A stretch of 64,000 nucleotides of DNA from NCBI RefSeq assembly GCF_027627455.1, contig NZ_CP115483.1:310001-374000 (forward strand). The letters run 5' to 3'. The notes beneath the pieces are model-generated. The model made no database searches. It was not told the origin of the DNA and saw nothing but the letters and a program-made list of their open reading frames with translations. This stretch comes from Sphingobacterium sp. SYP-B4668. GTDB lineage: Bacteria > Bacteroidota > Bacteroidia > Sphingobacteriales > Sphingobacteriaceae. The position numbers were made by a program, and so were the translations under genes. This document shows positions 28,315-37,003 of this stretch, piece after piece (position 1 is the first letter of the stretch; each line of letters begins with the position of its first letter).

Positions 28315-29959
28315 TTTGCTTCATTTTTTCAGTTAAATTTGCATCGATTACGATTTGAGGTATCGGAAATAGTGTATCTCTTTCGGTGATATATTGTCCT
28401 CCATTTTTATTGTATTTTCGGGTGCGCTCGATCCATTTTTGATGTCTCAATAACGTGTATCTCCTATCCTCTTCGAGGACAAGCTCTCTTGAGCGCTCGT
28501 CTAAGATGAAATCGATATTGACTTGCGATGAACTGATCTCAGATGCTCCCGCACGCCTACGGACAATGTTGATCATATCTGCAGCTTCTTTAGCTTTGCT
28601 TTGTGCAAATAATATTTCAGCATATAATAAATATGTATCGGCCAATCTTAAATAGATTTGGTCTTTGTAGTCAAGGTCACCAGCAATATTCTCGGAATCA
28701 GTATACTCAACTTTACGAGAATATGGCCAATTGACTAAAGCATTATTGGTCTCGCTGATATCTGTCTTCCAATCAAGATGTAAGGTATCGCCATACTGAT
28801 ATCCTGTGGGTAAAAGATCGGCTTCTGCTGGTGCATTTTGAACAGCATTTCTCAAGATAAAAAATTTGCGAATGGCATACTCACTCCCTCGGTGATCCTG
28901 CGGTTCGTACAGGTCGATTGCAAATTTGGTAAGGGAATTCCGGCCAAGTCCGCGTCCCCCTCGCTCCACACTAAATTTTAAAGGATTGATACCATTCACT
29001 TTAATGGAGTTGTAACGACTGATATGATGTCTCTTAACGAAACTATTATTGCCTCCACCGACAGTCTGCCTTTCAAATTGAAAAACCCATAAAGCTTCGG
29101 TATTACCTTCGGACCGATTGGTATTGCCATCGATAAACATATCCATAAAAGGGACACCGGGTTGTCCCTTTTTTACTCCATATCTAGCATTTACTAATTT
29201 GTAACTGGAATTTTGGACCACTTGTTCAGCATAGAAGGCCGCCGAATCCAGTCGATGGAGATTGAAGTAAGTTTCCGCCAAAAAATGTCCAACGGCGCCT
29301 TTGGAAATACGTCCTGCTAAAGGTTCTATCGGTATATGTTGTAACGCAAATTTCAAATCTTCTACTATTAACTTTTGAACATCGCCCTTTGGAGTCCGCT
29401 TCCAATTCGTGACAATATTGGATCCTTTTGTACTATTCAGATTGAGTGGAACATCTCCCCACAGATAGCTCAAATGACGATATGCCCAAGCTCGTGTTGC
29501 CTTCGCATTGGCTAATATATAGTTTTTATTCTCTATATTAGACTTTCCTGAGGCCTGCCAGTCGACTTCTATATTTTCAGCCTGTTCAATAATCGTATTT
29601 GCCGAATTGACAATACGATACAACCAGCTAAAAGTTCCGCTATAGAAGCTATTGGTCGAATTGTTATTTACCCCCCAACGGGTCGTAACGGAGTTGTATG
29701 GTGATACTTGATGATTCGAAACTAGATTGTCTGTACCTAATTTGAATAAATCACTCGTTAGGGATGATCCTCCGTCTAAACCTTCATCGGTCAGCCTAAT
29801 GAGGGCATACAAACCATTAACCCCGGCATCAAACCCCGAATAATCCGTGTATAGCGTTTCGGTGGTAATCAGGTTAGGGGGCGTCTCGTTTAAGATGCTA
29901 TCTTTACAAGATGCAGTTAATATTAATAGTGAAGATATTAACAGATATATTGGTTTCAT
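28301..29959 (-). CDS. SusD/RagB-family outer-membrane lipoprotein, locus C
   Basis: This is the surface partner of the locus C SusC. The start at 29959 gives a clean lipoprotein signal ('MKPIYLLISSLLILTASC', Cys18); an in-frame ATG four codons upstream (29971) is also possible and would begin 2 nt from the susC stop. The RagB/SusD fold is shown by 'SILNETPPNLITTETLYTDY', 'ATRAWAYRHLSYLWGDVP', 'RLADTYLLYAEILF' and 'RRYTLLRHQKWIERTRKYN'. It is of normal length and overlaps the phosphoesterase gene by 14 nt. Confidence 0.94.
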   Translation of the reverse strand: MKPIYLLISSLLILTASCKDSILNETPPNLITTETLYTDYSGFDAGVNGLYALIRLTDEGLDGGSSLTSDLFKLGTDNLVSNHQVSPYNSVTTRWGVNNNSTNSFYSGTFSWLYRIVNSANTIIEQAENIEVDWQASGKSNIENKNYILANAKATRAWAYRHLSYLWGDVPLNLNSTKGSNIVTNWKRTPKGDVQKLIVEDLKFALQHIPIEPLAGRISKGAVGHFLAETYFNLHRLDSAAFYAEQVVQNSSYKLVNARYGVKKGQPGVPFMDMFIDGNTNRSEGNTEALWVFQFERQTVGGGNNSFVKRHHISRYNSIKVNGINPLKFSVERGGRGLGRNSLTKFAIDLYEPQDHRGSEYAIRKFFILRNAVQNAPAEADLLPTGYQYGDTLHLDWKTDISETNNALVNWPYSRKVEYTDSENIAGDLDYKDQIYLRLADTYLLYAEILFAQSKAKEAADMINIVRRRAGASEISSSQVNIDFILDERSRELVLEEDRRYTLLRHQKWIERTRKYNKNGGQYITERDTLFPIPQIVIDANLTEKMKQNEGY

Positions 29960-29972
29960 GATGATTGACATT

Positions 29973-32900
29973 TTAATAATTGAAATTTAGGCCTATTACA
30001 AATTCTTTGGCTAATGGCTGCCCACCCCGTCCAAAATCTAGCTCAGGGTCATTTGTCGTCCATTTTGTCCAGGTATGGGGGTTTCTAACATTAGCATATA
30101 CCCTAAGGTTTTTCATCCCTAGCGTTTCTTCGAAATTTCCAGGAAAATTATAGGAAAGTGTAATATCCTTCACTCGTACGAATGAAGCATCTTGATAAAT
30201 GGGTAAGGTTTGTGTTTTTATGGTGTTTGCATAATATTCATTTGTTGGATTCTCAGGGGTCCACCAGTTTTTGGCGATGACATTCCTGCGAACACCAGAA
30301 CTGGACGAAGCATCCTGCAGTAATGAATTAAGACGCGTAACACCATGTATCCCATGTAAAAAAACAGAAAGAGAAATTCCTTTGTAACTGAAATTATTGG
30401 TAAACCCCCATGTGAACTTTGGATCTCTTTGACCTAAAAACACTTTATCCTCATTCTCTTTTTTATAATCTCCGTCAACGTCAAGGAATTTGGAGTCTCC
30501 TGGGATATATTGGTATTTTGCGGCCTCAGCGTTTTCATCCGTCTGCCATACTCCAATGAATTTCCAATCCTGATTAATACTAATCGGTTGCCCAATAAAC
30601 CAAAGATTAGCAAGGTCATCAATTTCTTTACCGTCTTCTCCTTTGATACCATACAAAGACACGATTTTGTTGCTATTACTTGCAAAATTGAAACTGCTGA
30701 ACCACTTGAAATCGCCTTTAGTGATTGCCTCAAAATTGACAATTGCTTCTAATCCATTATTGTTTGTCTTACCAATATTTTGTGTGATTGAGGTAATCCC
30801 ATGAACTGGAGAAATCGTCCTATTGAGCAAAAGATCATAGGTATCTGTTTGATAGTAATTGACAGAGCCACTCAATCGATTATTAAGAACTGCAAAATCC
30901 AATCCTACATTCAGCGTTTTGCTGCTTTCCCACCCTAGCTCGTCTTGTCCAAGCTTAGTGGGTACATATCCGGGCAACGGAGAGGTTCCGGATACGTTAT
31001 TATTTTCTGTCAATCGAGATATTGTCTCATACGCTTTTACAGCTTGATTTCCATTTACTCCGTATGATCCTCTTATTTTTAGTTCTTGAAAGTACGCATT
31101 CAACCCAAAATGCTCCTGCGTCAAGTTCCATCCCAATCCCAGGGATGGGAATAGTCCCCATTTTTTGTTTTGTCCGAAACCAGAATAGCCGTCACGGCGT
31201 CCTGTAACTGTTAAGAGATAGCGACCGTCATAATTATAATTCATACGCAGCATCTGACTCAATAGAATCGTTTGGGAATAATCAAAAGAAGGTAGCTTAT
31301 AATCTGCTTGGGCTATTGCATATTGATTGATAAAATCATGTGGAAATCCGCTGGCTTCTAATGAAGATACATCGGTCTTATTTTTTTCATAACTATAGAG
31401 GGCAGTCCAATCAAATTGGTGTTGGCCAAATGATCTCCGATAACTCATGATATTCTCCCATAATAGATAATTATTGCGACTATTTTCAGCAGTATAATAG
31501 CCTTGCTTTGTAAAACCTACTGCAGTGGTTCGGTCTCGGTAATTGCTCATATTTCCCCATTGGCGTTGCACACCAAAGTTTGTTTTATAACTCAATCCTT
31601 CAATAAAGGGTATTTGGATTTCTAGGAAATTGTTACTAAGTATCTGAAAGCTCTTTTTTTCATACTCATAGTGCATTGGCTCCAAAGGATTGACTATATC
31701 TGTAAACTCAGGCCAGGGGTACATTAACAATCGACCTTCAGCATCATACGCACTTAGAAGTGGGTTAATCCTAAGAACGTCTTCCCAATCGATAGGCGCA
31801 CCTCCGAAATCAAGGCTACTTATTTGAGTATTGGTCCCTATTTTTATCGTTTTTGACAATTGGGTTTGAATTGCTACGCGACCGTTAATTCTTTCAAATT
31901 CATCGTTCAATGTCTGCCCTTGGACCTTTAAATGATTTGCAGATAGAAGAAAGTTAGTTTTATCAGCGGTACCATCGACTGTAATATTGTTGTGGACTGC
32001 GTAACCATCTCGCAGTGCTTCTTTCTTCCAATCTGTCCAAAGTCCTTCGTTCCAATTGACTTCTTCCGTTTGTGTCAAATTACCAGGTTCACGCTCTTCT
32101 TTGAATTTTCGAAACATTGCTGCGTCCATAAAAGAGGGCATATCATTGGCAGATTGAAAAGAAAACTTGCCATCATATGCCAATCTAGTCCCATGCTGGC
32201 CGCTGCCGGTTTTGGTTGTGATGATGATGACACCATTGGCTCCTCTTGACCCATAGATAGCGGTGGCGGATGCATCTTTCAAAACGTCGATGGATTTGAC
32301 TTCATTCACATTAATGTCGCTGAGATTTCCAGGGTAAGGTATACCATCCATCACGATCAATGGTTCGTTACTTGCCAATATGGAATTTCGCCCTCGAATT
32401 AGTATTGAACTTTGCGGATTAGAGCCACCCATCGATTGTTGCACGACGACACCGGGAATAGCCCCTTGGATAGCTTGCGCGATATTGATCTGGGGTATCA
32501 TTTCAAGACGATCCTTTGGTACAGAGCTAATTGCACCGGTCACATCGCGCCGCTTTTGCGTTCCATAACCAACGACAACAACTTCATCTAAATGATCGAC
32601 CTGAGCAGAAAGGACGACATCCGAAATATCTTTATCACTGACCTTTAAAATACGTCCCTGATATCCTAAAGCACTAAATTCTAGCTCATCTCCATGTCGC
32701 ACTTCGATGGTGAATGTTCCATCATTGGAGCTAAAGGTTTCTTTCTTTGAACGAAGATTTCGAATGGTAACAGCTACAATTATGTGGCCTGTGCTATCTC
32801 GGACTATCCCATGCTTGATGTACGACTGAATAAGATTACTGTTTTTTTGACTTATAAAAATAGTTTGTCCATTGATGACATATTTAAGATCCAGCGGATT

Positions 32901-33179
32901 AAGAAGCCGTGTTAAGAAATTCGTTAAAGACATCTGATTGGCCGAAATATCTACTTTTCTATCTAACGCTGTAAGTCGGTCGTTAAATAAAAAGTTAAAA
33001 CCTGTCTGCTTTTTTATGTGATGTAGTACATCAATAGCCGGCTTCTCTTTGCTATCGATGCTTACCGTTTGAGAAAAACTTGTGGCACTCAGATGCATTG
33101 TGCAGATCAAAAGAAAGAGTGTGGTAAACTTCATTCTTAATAGCGTTTTTTTTGATAAACTGAAGAATTCAAGATTCAT
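29973..33179 (-). CDS. SusC/RagA-family TonB-dependent receptor with STN domain, locus C
   Basis: This 1068-residue importer has an extended signal region ending 'MHLSATSFSQ', an STN domain (about 48-112, 'AIDVLHHIKKQTGFNFLFND'), a carboxypeptidase-regulatory-like domain (about 122-190), the plug ('LDEVVVVGYGTQKRRDVTGA') and the barrel. 'GSRGANGVIIITTK' and the ending 'EFVIGLNFNY' are typical of SusC. The STN domain fits control by the upstream FecR/sigma pair. The start codon follows a 230-nt gap that contains a palindrome and a candidate antisense RNA. Confidence 0.95.
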   Translation of the reverse strand: MNLEFFSLSKKTLLRMKFTTLFLLICTMHLSATSFSQTVSIDSKEKPAIDVLHHIKKQTGFNFLFNDRLTALDRKVDISANQMSLTNFLTRLLNPLDLKYVINGQTIFISQKNSNLIQSYIKHGIVRDSTGHIIVAVTIRNLRSKKETFSSNDGTFTIEVRHGDELEFSALGYQGRILKVSDKDISDVVLSAQVDHLDEVVVVGYGTQKRRDVTGAISSVPKDRLEMIPQINIAQAIQGAIPGVVVQQSMGGSNPQSSILIRGRNSILASNEPLIVMDGIPYPGNLSDINVNEVKSIDVLKDASATAIYGSRGANGVIIITTKTGSGQHGTRLAYDGKFSFQSANDMPSFMDAAMFRKFKEEREPGNLTQTEEVNWNEGLWTDWKKEALRDGYAVHNNITVDGTADKTNFLLSANHLKVQGQTLNDEFERINGRVAIQTQLSKTIKIGTNTQISSLDFGGAPIDWEDVLRINPLLSAYDAEGRLLMYPWPEFTDIVNPLEPMHYEYEKKSFQILSNNFLEIQIPFIEGLSYKTNFGVQRQWGNMSNYRDRTTAVGFTKQGYYTAENSRNNYLLWENIMSYRRSFGQHQFDWTALYSYEKNKTDVSSLEASGFPHDFINQYAIAQADYKLPSFDYSQTILLSQMLRMNYNYDGRYLLTVTGRRDGYSGFGQNKKWGLFPSLGLGWNLTQEHFGLNAYFQELKIRGSYGVNGNQAVKAYETISRLTENNNVSGTSPLPGYVPTKLGQDELGWESSKTLNVGLDFAVLNNRLSGSVNYYQTDTYDLLLNRTISPVHGITSITQNIGKTNNNGLEAIVNFEAITKGDFKWFSSFNFASNSNKIVSLYGIKGEDGKEIDDLANLWFIGQPISINQDWKFIGVWQTDENAEAAKYQYIPGDSKFLDVDGDYKKENEDKVFLGQRDPKFTWGFTNNFSYKGISLSVFLHGIHGVTRLNSLLQDASSSSGVRRNVIAKNWWTPENPTNEYYANTIKTQTLPIYQDASFVRVKDITLSYNFPGNFEETLGMKNLRVYANVRNPHTWTKWTTNDPELDFGRGGQPLAKEFVIGLNFNY

Positions 33180-33224
33180 GAAATGTGTTTCTGTTTAGAA
33201 ACCAAGACATAACGTACACCTCAC

Positions 33225-33244
33225 TATTGGATTTATATCCAATA
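33225..33244. promoter_or_regulatory. 20-bp palindrome in the locus C susC leader
   Basis: TATTGGAT-TTAT-ATCCAATA is a perfect 8-bp inverted repeat with a 4-nt centre, 46 nt before the susC start. It also overlaps the expected -33 position of the opposing candidate promoter (-7 box at 33250-33257). It could be a regulator site or an RNA hairpin. Confidence 0.5.
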
Positions 33245-33249
33245 ATCGG

Positions 33250-33257
33250 TAAGTTTG
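33250..33257 (+). promoter_or_regulatory. Consensus -7 promoter box, antisense to susC leader (locus C)
   Basis: TAAGTTTG matches TAnnTTTG; ATTG at 33226-33229 lies 20 nt upstream as a plausible -33 element. The 12 bases TAAGTTTGTATG are identical to the corresponding site in locus B. Confidence 0.55.
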
Positions 33258-33262
33258 TATGG

Positions 33263-33360
33263 TTTAGATTAATAATTTTATTTGCTTCCTAAGGCAGTTT
33301 TATTTGTTAATTTGGAACATTTAGATGGGAAGATGTTGATAGCATCTTCCCATTTTTTTA
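33263..33360 (+). ncRNA. Candidate antisense small RNA opposite the locus C susC leader
   Basis: A predicted transcript starts about 6 nt after the -7 box and ends at a strong terminator: an 11-bp perfect stem (33325-33335 with 33343-33353), a 7-nt loop and a run of seven T (33353-33359). No plus-strand gene precedes this terminator, so a short transcript is the simplest explanation. It would be about 98 nt and complementary to the susC leader. Same layout as in loci B and D; expression is unproven. Confidence 0.5.
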
Positions 33361-33409
33361 ATTTCTTTTCATTTTTCCTCCCTATTATTTTTATGTTTTC
33401 ATTGCAATT

Positions 33410-34588
33410 TTATTCTATATATAGTATGCCGTGCTGAAAAGTGCAAGAGATTCCAGAACTTTTGAAAAAATCCACGACCACTGCCAACTCGGCTTTCGTA
33501 CTCAATTGTCCAGTAAATTTTTCTTTTGGAATACTACCTTTGAATTCATAGTCTAAATCAAATGCTCTTGATATCTGCTTAATAGCATCTTCGAAACTGG
33601 TTTGGTTAAATTGTAATTCATCTTGCATCCAAGAAGTTTGTTCATGGAGGGTTATTTTGGAGGTATAAGCTGAAATCGACTTTTGCATAACCACGGTTTC
33701 GCCAGGGACCATGACCTTCTGCGCCCTCCTATCCTTACTCTGTAATCTGACAGATCCTTCTATTAAAGCTGTTATGGTAGTAGATAGGTCTTCATATGCT
33801 TTCACATTGAATCTAGTGCCCAATACCTTGACATCCTGCATTTTACTTCTGACGTAAAATGGTCGGCCAGGATCATGCGCTATATCAAAATAGGCCTCAC
33901 CTTGAAGAAATACTTCTCTCGACAATTCATCAAAATCAAGCTGAAGTTTAAGCCTACTATCTGCATTTACAAAAATGGTGCTACCATCAGCGGTGTGCAA
34001 ATGGATTTTACTGCCTTTGGGGACGTACACCAAAATATCCGTGTTAGATGGATTTGATCTAAAATCTGCAAGCACACTGCCCGTACTATCTAAAATCTGT
34101 CTGTTCCTTAAGTAATAATGCTCGGATTGATCTAAACTATGTAATTGGTTTTCAGGTGCAGTACCAAAATACACTAAATTAGAATTTCGATTATTGGTAT
34201 AAACGACTGGGACAGGTTCGATGATACTTTTCTCTTGAAACAGAATAAGCGTTCCGAGAAAAAACAGCAGAAAAGTAGCTGCAATTCCGATAATGCTATA
34301 TGTCAGTCTTTTTACTTTTCGTGCTTTTGTGCTCTGTATATTCTCTTGTATCTTGTCGGTTACTTTTTCAAAGGTGAGATTCTGACCTTGGGCCGATTGT
34401 TGTTGAAGATCATGGTAGGTCGCCAGCGCATTGTCTAAATCAGCAGCGTTGCCAATTTCGTTCAATAAATTAGCGTTTGATTGCTTTTGAGCTGCCCATT
34501 CTTTTAGAATCGCCAACTCAGTGGTCGTAATGTTCCTAAGAGCATACTTCCTTGCTAACTTAATTATGTACTTACCGTTGTCCATCAT
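33410..34588 (-). CDS. FecR-family anti-sigma factor, locus C
   Basis: This 392-residue anti-sigma factor has a membrane segment at about residues 96-117 ('TYSIIGIAATFLLFFLGTLI'). A FecR domain (about 185-285) shows 'VYVPKGSKIHLHTADGSTIF' and 'VKVLGTRFNVKAYED', and a DUF4974-like C-terminus covers about 320-390. It lies 50 nt downstream of its sigma gene on the same strand. Confidence 0.93.
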   Translation of the reverse strand: MMDNGKYIIKLARKYALRNITTTELAILKEWAAQKQSNANLLNEIGNAADLDNALATYHDLQQQSAQGQNLTFEKVTDKIQENIQSTKARKVKRLTYSIIGIAATFLLFFLGTLILFQEKSIIEPVPVVYTNNRNSNLVYFGTAPENQLHSLDQSEHYYLRNRQILDSTGSVLADFRSNPSNTDILVYVPKGSKIHLHTADGSTIFVNADSRLKLQLDFDELSREVFLQGEAYFDIAHDPGRPFYVRSKMQDVKVLGTRFNVKAYEDLSTTITALIEGSVRLQSKDRRAQKVMVPGETVVMQKSISAYTSKITLHEQTSWMQDELQFNQTSFEDAIKQISRAFDLDYEFKGSIPKEKFTGQLSTKAELAVVVDFFKSSGISCTFQHGILYIE

Positions 34589-34638
34589 TTCTATCTCATA
34601 AGACGATATTGATGGGAAATACTTACATTAAGTTATTG

Positions 34639-35193
34639 TTAATAAATCCAGCCTTTCTTTTTCTTGAAGACGCGTCTCAACGTTTCAATAGCTCGGGCAT
34701 AATTAACATAGACCGAATTGTTCGACATATTTAGCTTTTGCGCTATTTCGGCAGTGGTTTTGTTGTCGAAATGGCTGAGGATTACTACTTGTTTTTGAGC
34801 ACTCGGTAATTTTAATACCTCTTTGTTCAGAGCATCTAAAAGTTCTGCTCGCATCATTTCAACCTCAAAATCGGGGTATTCAATCAATAAATCTTCAGTG
34901 ACATCAACAACAAATTTTCTTTTAGCATGAGGCGACCGAAGATAGTCTATGCATTTGTTTCTGGTTGTGGTGTACAGAAAGGCTTGAAGCTGATTCAATT
35001 CATTAAATTGTATTTTACACTCCCAAAGCTTAACAAAGCTATCTGATACAATTTCTTCGGAAAAGGGCAAATCTTTTACTATAGCATTTGCAAAATGAAG
35101 GAGCGGGTGTTTAAATCTTTCAAAAATTGATTCTAAAGCTTCTTCCGAACCTTCCCTCAACGCATTCAAAGTATGATGATTGTCCACGTCCAT
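34639..35193 (-). CDS. ECF RNA polymerase sigma factor (FecI-like), locus C
   Basis: This sigma factor is expected to activate the SusCD-phosphoesterase operon. Region 2 ('ALESIFERFKHPLLHFANAIV...EEIVSDSFVKLWECK') and region 4 ('LPSAQKQVVILSHFDNKTTAEI', 'LNMSNNSVYVNYARAIETL') are complete. The ATG at 35193 (184 residues) is preferred; an in-frame start at 35220 would add nine residues with no counterpart in the family. Confidence 0.92.
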   Translation of the reverse strand: MDVDNHHTLNALREGSEEALESIFERFKHPLLHFANAIVKDLPFSEEIVSDSFVKLWECKIQFNELNQLQAFLYTTTRNKCIDYLRSPHAKRKFVVDVTEDLLIEYPDFEVEMMRAELLDALNKEVLKLPSAQKQVVILSHFDNKTTAEIAQKLNMSNNSVYVNYARAIETLRRVFKKKKGWIY

Positions 35194-35220
35194 ATAAATG
35201 CATAAAATAGTAGACAGCAA

Positions 35221-35760
35221 AGCTACAGAAAAGTACCTCAGTGATAGATTAAGTAATTGTTATGTTTTGTTTACTTATGTTGGTTTCGAAAAAGACCCTA
35301 GCCATTTTCTTCAGGGGAGACGGCCTGAGTACCTGTTCATAAAGGAGAGCCGAGAGGTATATTACGTAAAGAAAATGTGTGAAGTGTTGAACGTTAATAG
35401 CAATTGTTTTTGCCGTTTGTTAGTTTCTCCGGACTCCCTATCGGAACATCGAAGTAAATCTCTTGTGGGTAAAATATGTGAGGCGCACAGGGATGGTAAA
35501 TATAGCTATTGTAGCCCACGGATAACTGTAGAGCTGCGCAAAAAAAGGTGAAAGGTGTCAAGCAGCTATGTTTCAAGGTTGATGAAGAAACATGGGGGTA
35601 CGAAGCAAGCCAGATCCGTTGCACTTTAGGACGGTTCCTTCGTCGCTACCCAATCGTTACTCATTACTTGTCACTCCCCTTCTTTGTTCTGTTTACTAAA
35701 AAAATTAGTATTTTAACTTTTTGATTGTTATATTTGATTGATAACCAATTTATAATAATT
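35221..35760. other. Intergenic region with partial REP-like repeat
   Basis: No convincing gene. From about 35618 to 35680 it carries the 3' half of the 13.7-kb repeat unit ('TTGCACTTTAGGACGGTTCC', 'TCGTTACTCATTACTTGTCA') without the palindromic core. The last 80 bases are the AT-rich leader of the Rpn nuclease gene. Confidence 0.55.
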
Positions 35761-36708
35761 ATGGCTAGCACAAATAAGCGTCTTGGAAAGTACGTTGACC
35801 CTCGCACGGACTTTGGTTGGAAATTCTATTTTGGACGGGAAGAGAACAAAGTTTTGTTGATTGAGTTTCTCAATAGTTTATTCGTAGGGGAGAAAATAAT
35901 TAACGATCTCAAGTATAAGGCTGTGGAGCATGATGGCGATCAGGAAGACATGCGTCGTGTTGTTTTCGATTTGCTCTGTATCGGTGATGATGGGGAGCAT
36001 TTCATTGTTGAGATGCAACAGTTGTTCCAAGAGTTCTTTAAGGACCGTGCAGTATATTATACTTCGCGGTTGATCAATAAACAATTGGCCCGAGGTAAGA
36101 AAGGTAACGATTATCATCTTCCAGAGGTCTATTTTATTGGAATCTTGGAATTCAATATGGATGGAGATAATAAGGGGATACCATCGCGCAATACAGATCG
36201 TCCTTATTTCTATGATGTTGTACTGTGTGATAAGTATACCCATGAAATATTTTATGATAAGTTGGGTTATAAGTTTGTTTCCCTTCCGGTCTTCAATAAG
36301 AATCCGAAGGAATTGTTTACTGTGATGGACCAGTGGCTATATCTTCTTAAGCACCTGAGTACCATGGATAAGTTGCCGTCGTTTTTGGATAAGCGGATAT
36401 TTGGTCTTATCTTTGAGGTAGGAGAGATAGGAAAACTAACAGAGGAGGATCTCATGTCATACGAAGCAAGTTTAAAACATAAGCGGGATGCCGAGAGCGT
36501 ATTTAATTCCGCTTTACGGTCTGGCTATACTAAAGGCAAGACAGAAGGCAGGGCACAAGGTAAGGTGGAGGGTAGAGTGGAAGGCAGGGCCGAAGGAGAA
36601 CGCAAAAAAGCTATCGAAACTGCTTTGAATCTAAAAAAGATGGATATTCCGGTTGAGAAAATTTCTAAGGCTACAGGGCTTACTATCGAAGAGGTGGAGA
36701 AGCTTTAA
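35761..36708 (+). CDS. Rpn-type PD-(D/E)XK nuclease family protein
   Basis: This belongs to the PD-(D/E)XK nuclease/putative transposase family (Rpn, 'recombination-promoting nuclease'). The opening 'KYVDPRTDFGWKFYFGREENK' is the family N-terminus, and the active-site signature is visible as Asp in 'VVFDLLCIGDDGEHFIVEMQQ' with the E-x-Q pair. The C-terminus contains Gly/Glu/Arg repeats ('GRAQGKVEGRVEGRAEGE') typical of the family, then a short helical tail. The ATG at 35761 (315 residues) is chosen because the conserved part begins there. The gene is flanked on both sides by REP-like sequence. Rpn proteins cut DNA; whether this one acts in mobility or defence is open. Confidence 0.9.
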   Translation: MASTNKRLGKYVDPRTDFGWKFYFGREENKVLLIEFLNSLFVGEKIINDLKYKAVEHDGDQEDMRRVVFDLLCIGDDGEHFIVEMQQLFQEFFKDRAVYYTSRLINKQLARGKKGNDYHLPEVYFIGILEFNMDGDNKGIPSRNTDRPYFYDVVLCDKYTHEIFYDKLGYKFVSLPVFNKNPKELFTVMDQWLYLLKHLSTMDKLPSFLDKRIFGLIFEVGEIGKLTEEDLMSYEASLKHKRDAESVFNSALRSGYTKGKTEGRAQGKVEGRVEGRAEGERKKAIETALNLKKMDIPVEKISKATGLTIEEVEKL

Positions 36709-36735
36709 GTCTTAATATTGGATAATATAGTATAG

Positions 36736-36767
36736 CCGTTTGGATATCTTTCCAAGCGGTTTTTTTT
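36736..36767 (+). terminator. Terminator of the Rpn nuclease gene
   Basis: CCGTTTGGA (36736-36744) pairs with TCCAAGCGG (36751-36759, one G-T pair) around a 6-nt loop, followed by eight T residues. Confidence 0.88.
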
Positions 36768-36811
36768 GTGTATTGGGGCAGGATATAGGGTATACTGTCG
36801 TTTGATTTTAG

Positions 36812-36985
36812 GAGTAGGCCTGTAGGGGTTAGGCTCCACATAGCAGCACGTCACTCCGGGCTTGGTCCGGAGTCTGTTGGTTAATTGTATTCTAGTGAGG
36901 TCCTACTTCGCTGCCCACTAGTTACTCGTCATTTCAGGCGATAGAGACTATGGTTTAGGAGTTAGGGGGCTGCTCAATAGCAAGC
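36812..36985. repeat. Single complete copy of the REP-like repeat unit
   Basis: The core starts at 36847 (CACGTC) with the ACTCCGG-(7 nt)-CCGGAGT palindrome and 'GGTTAATTG', preceded by 'GGGGTTAGGCTCCACATAGC' and followed by the 'GTTACTCGTCATT' phrase, in the same orientation as the array at 13.7 kb. Confidence 0.85.
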
Positions 36986-37003
36986 CCCCGATAGTTCGTC
37001 ACG

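Noticed and set aside
35198..35551. 117-codon frame on the plus strand overlapping the start of the locus C sigma gene
   Set aside because: Overlaps a well-supported gene in antisense, has no recognisable domain and an odd cysteine/serine-rich composition; most likely chance.
35761..36708. Rpn gene considered as the transposase moving the REP-like repeats
   Set aside because: Known REP-mobilising enzymes are Y1 tyrosine transposases (RAYT); Rpn is a PD-(D/E)XK nuclease, so only the physical association is reported.
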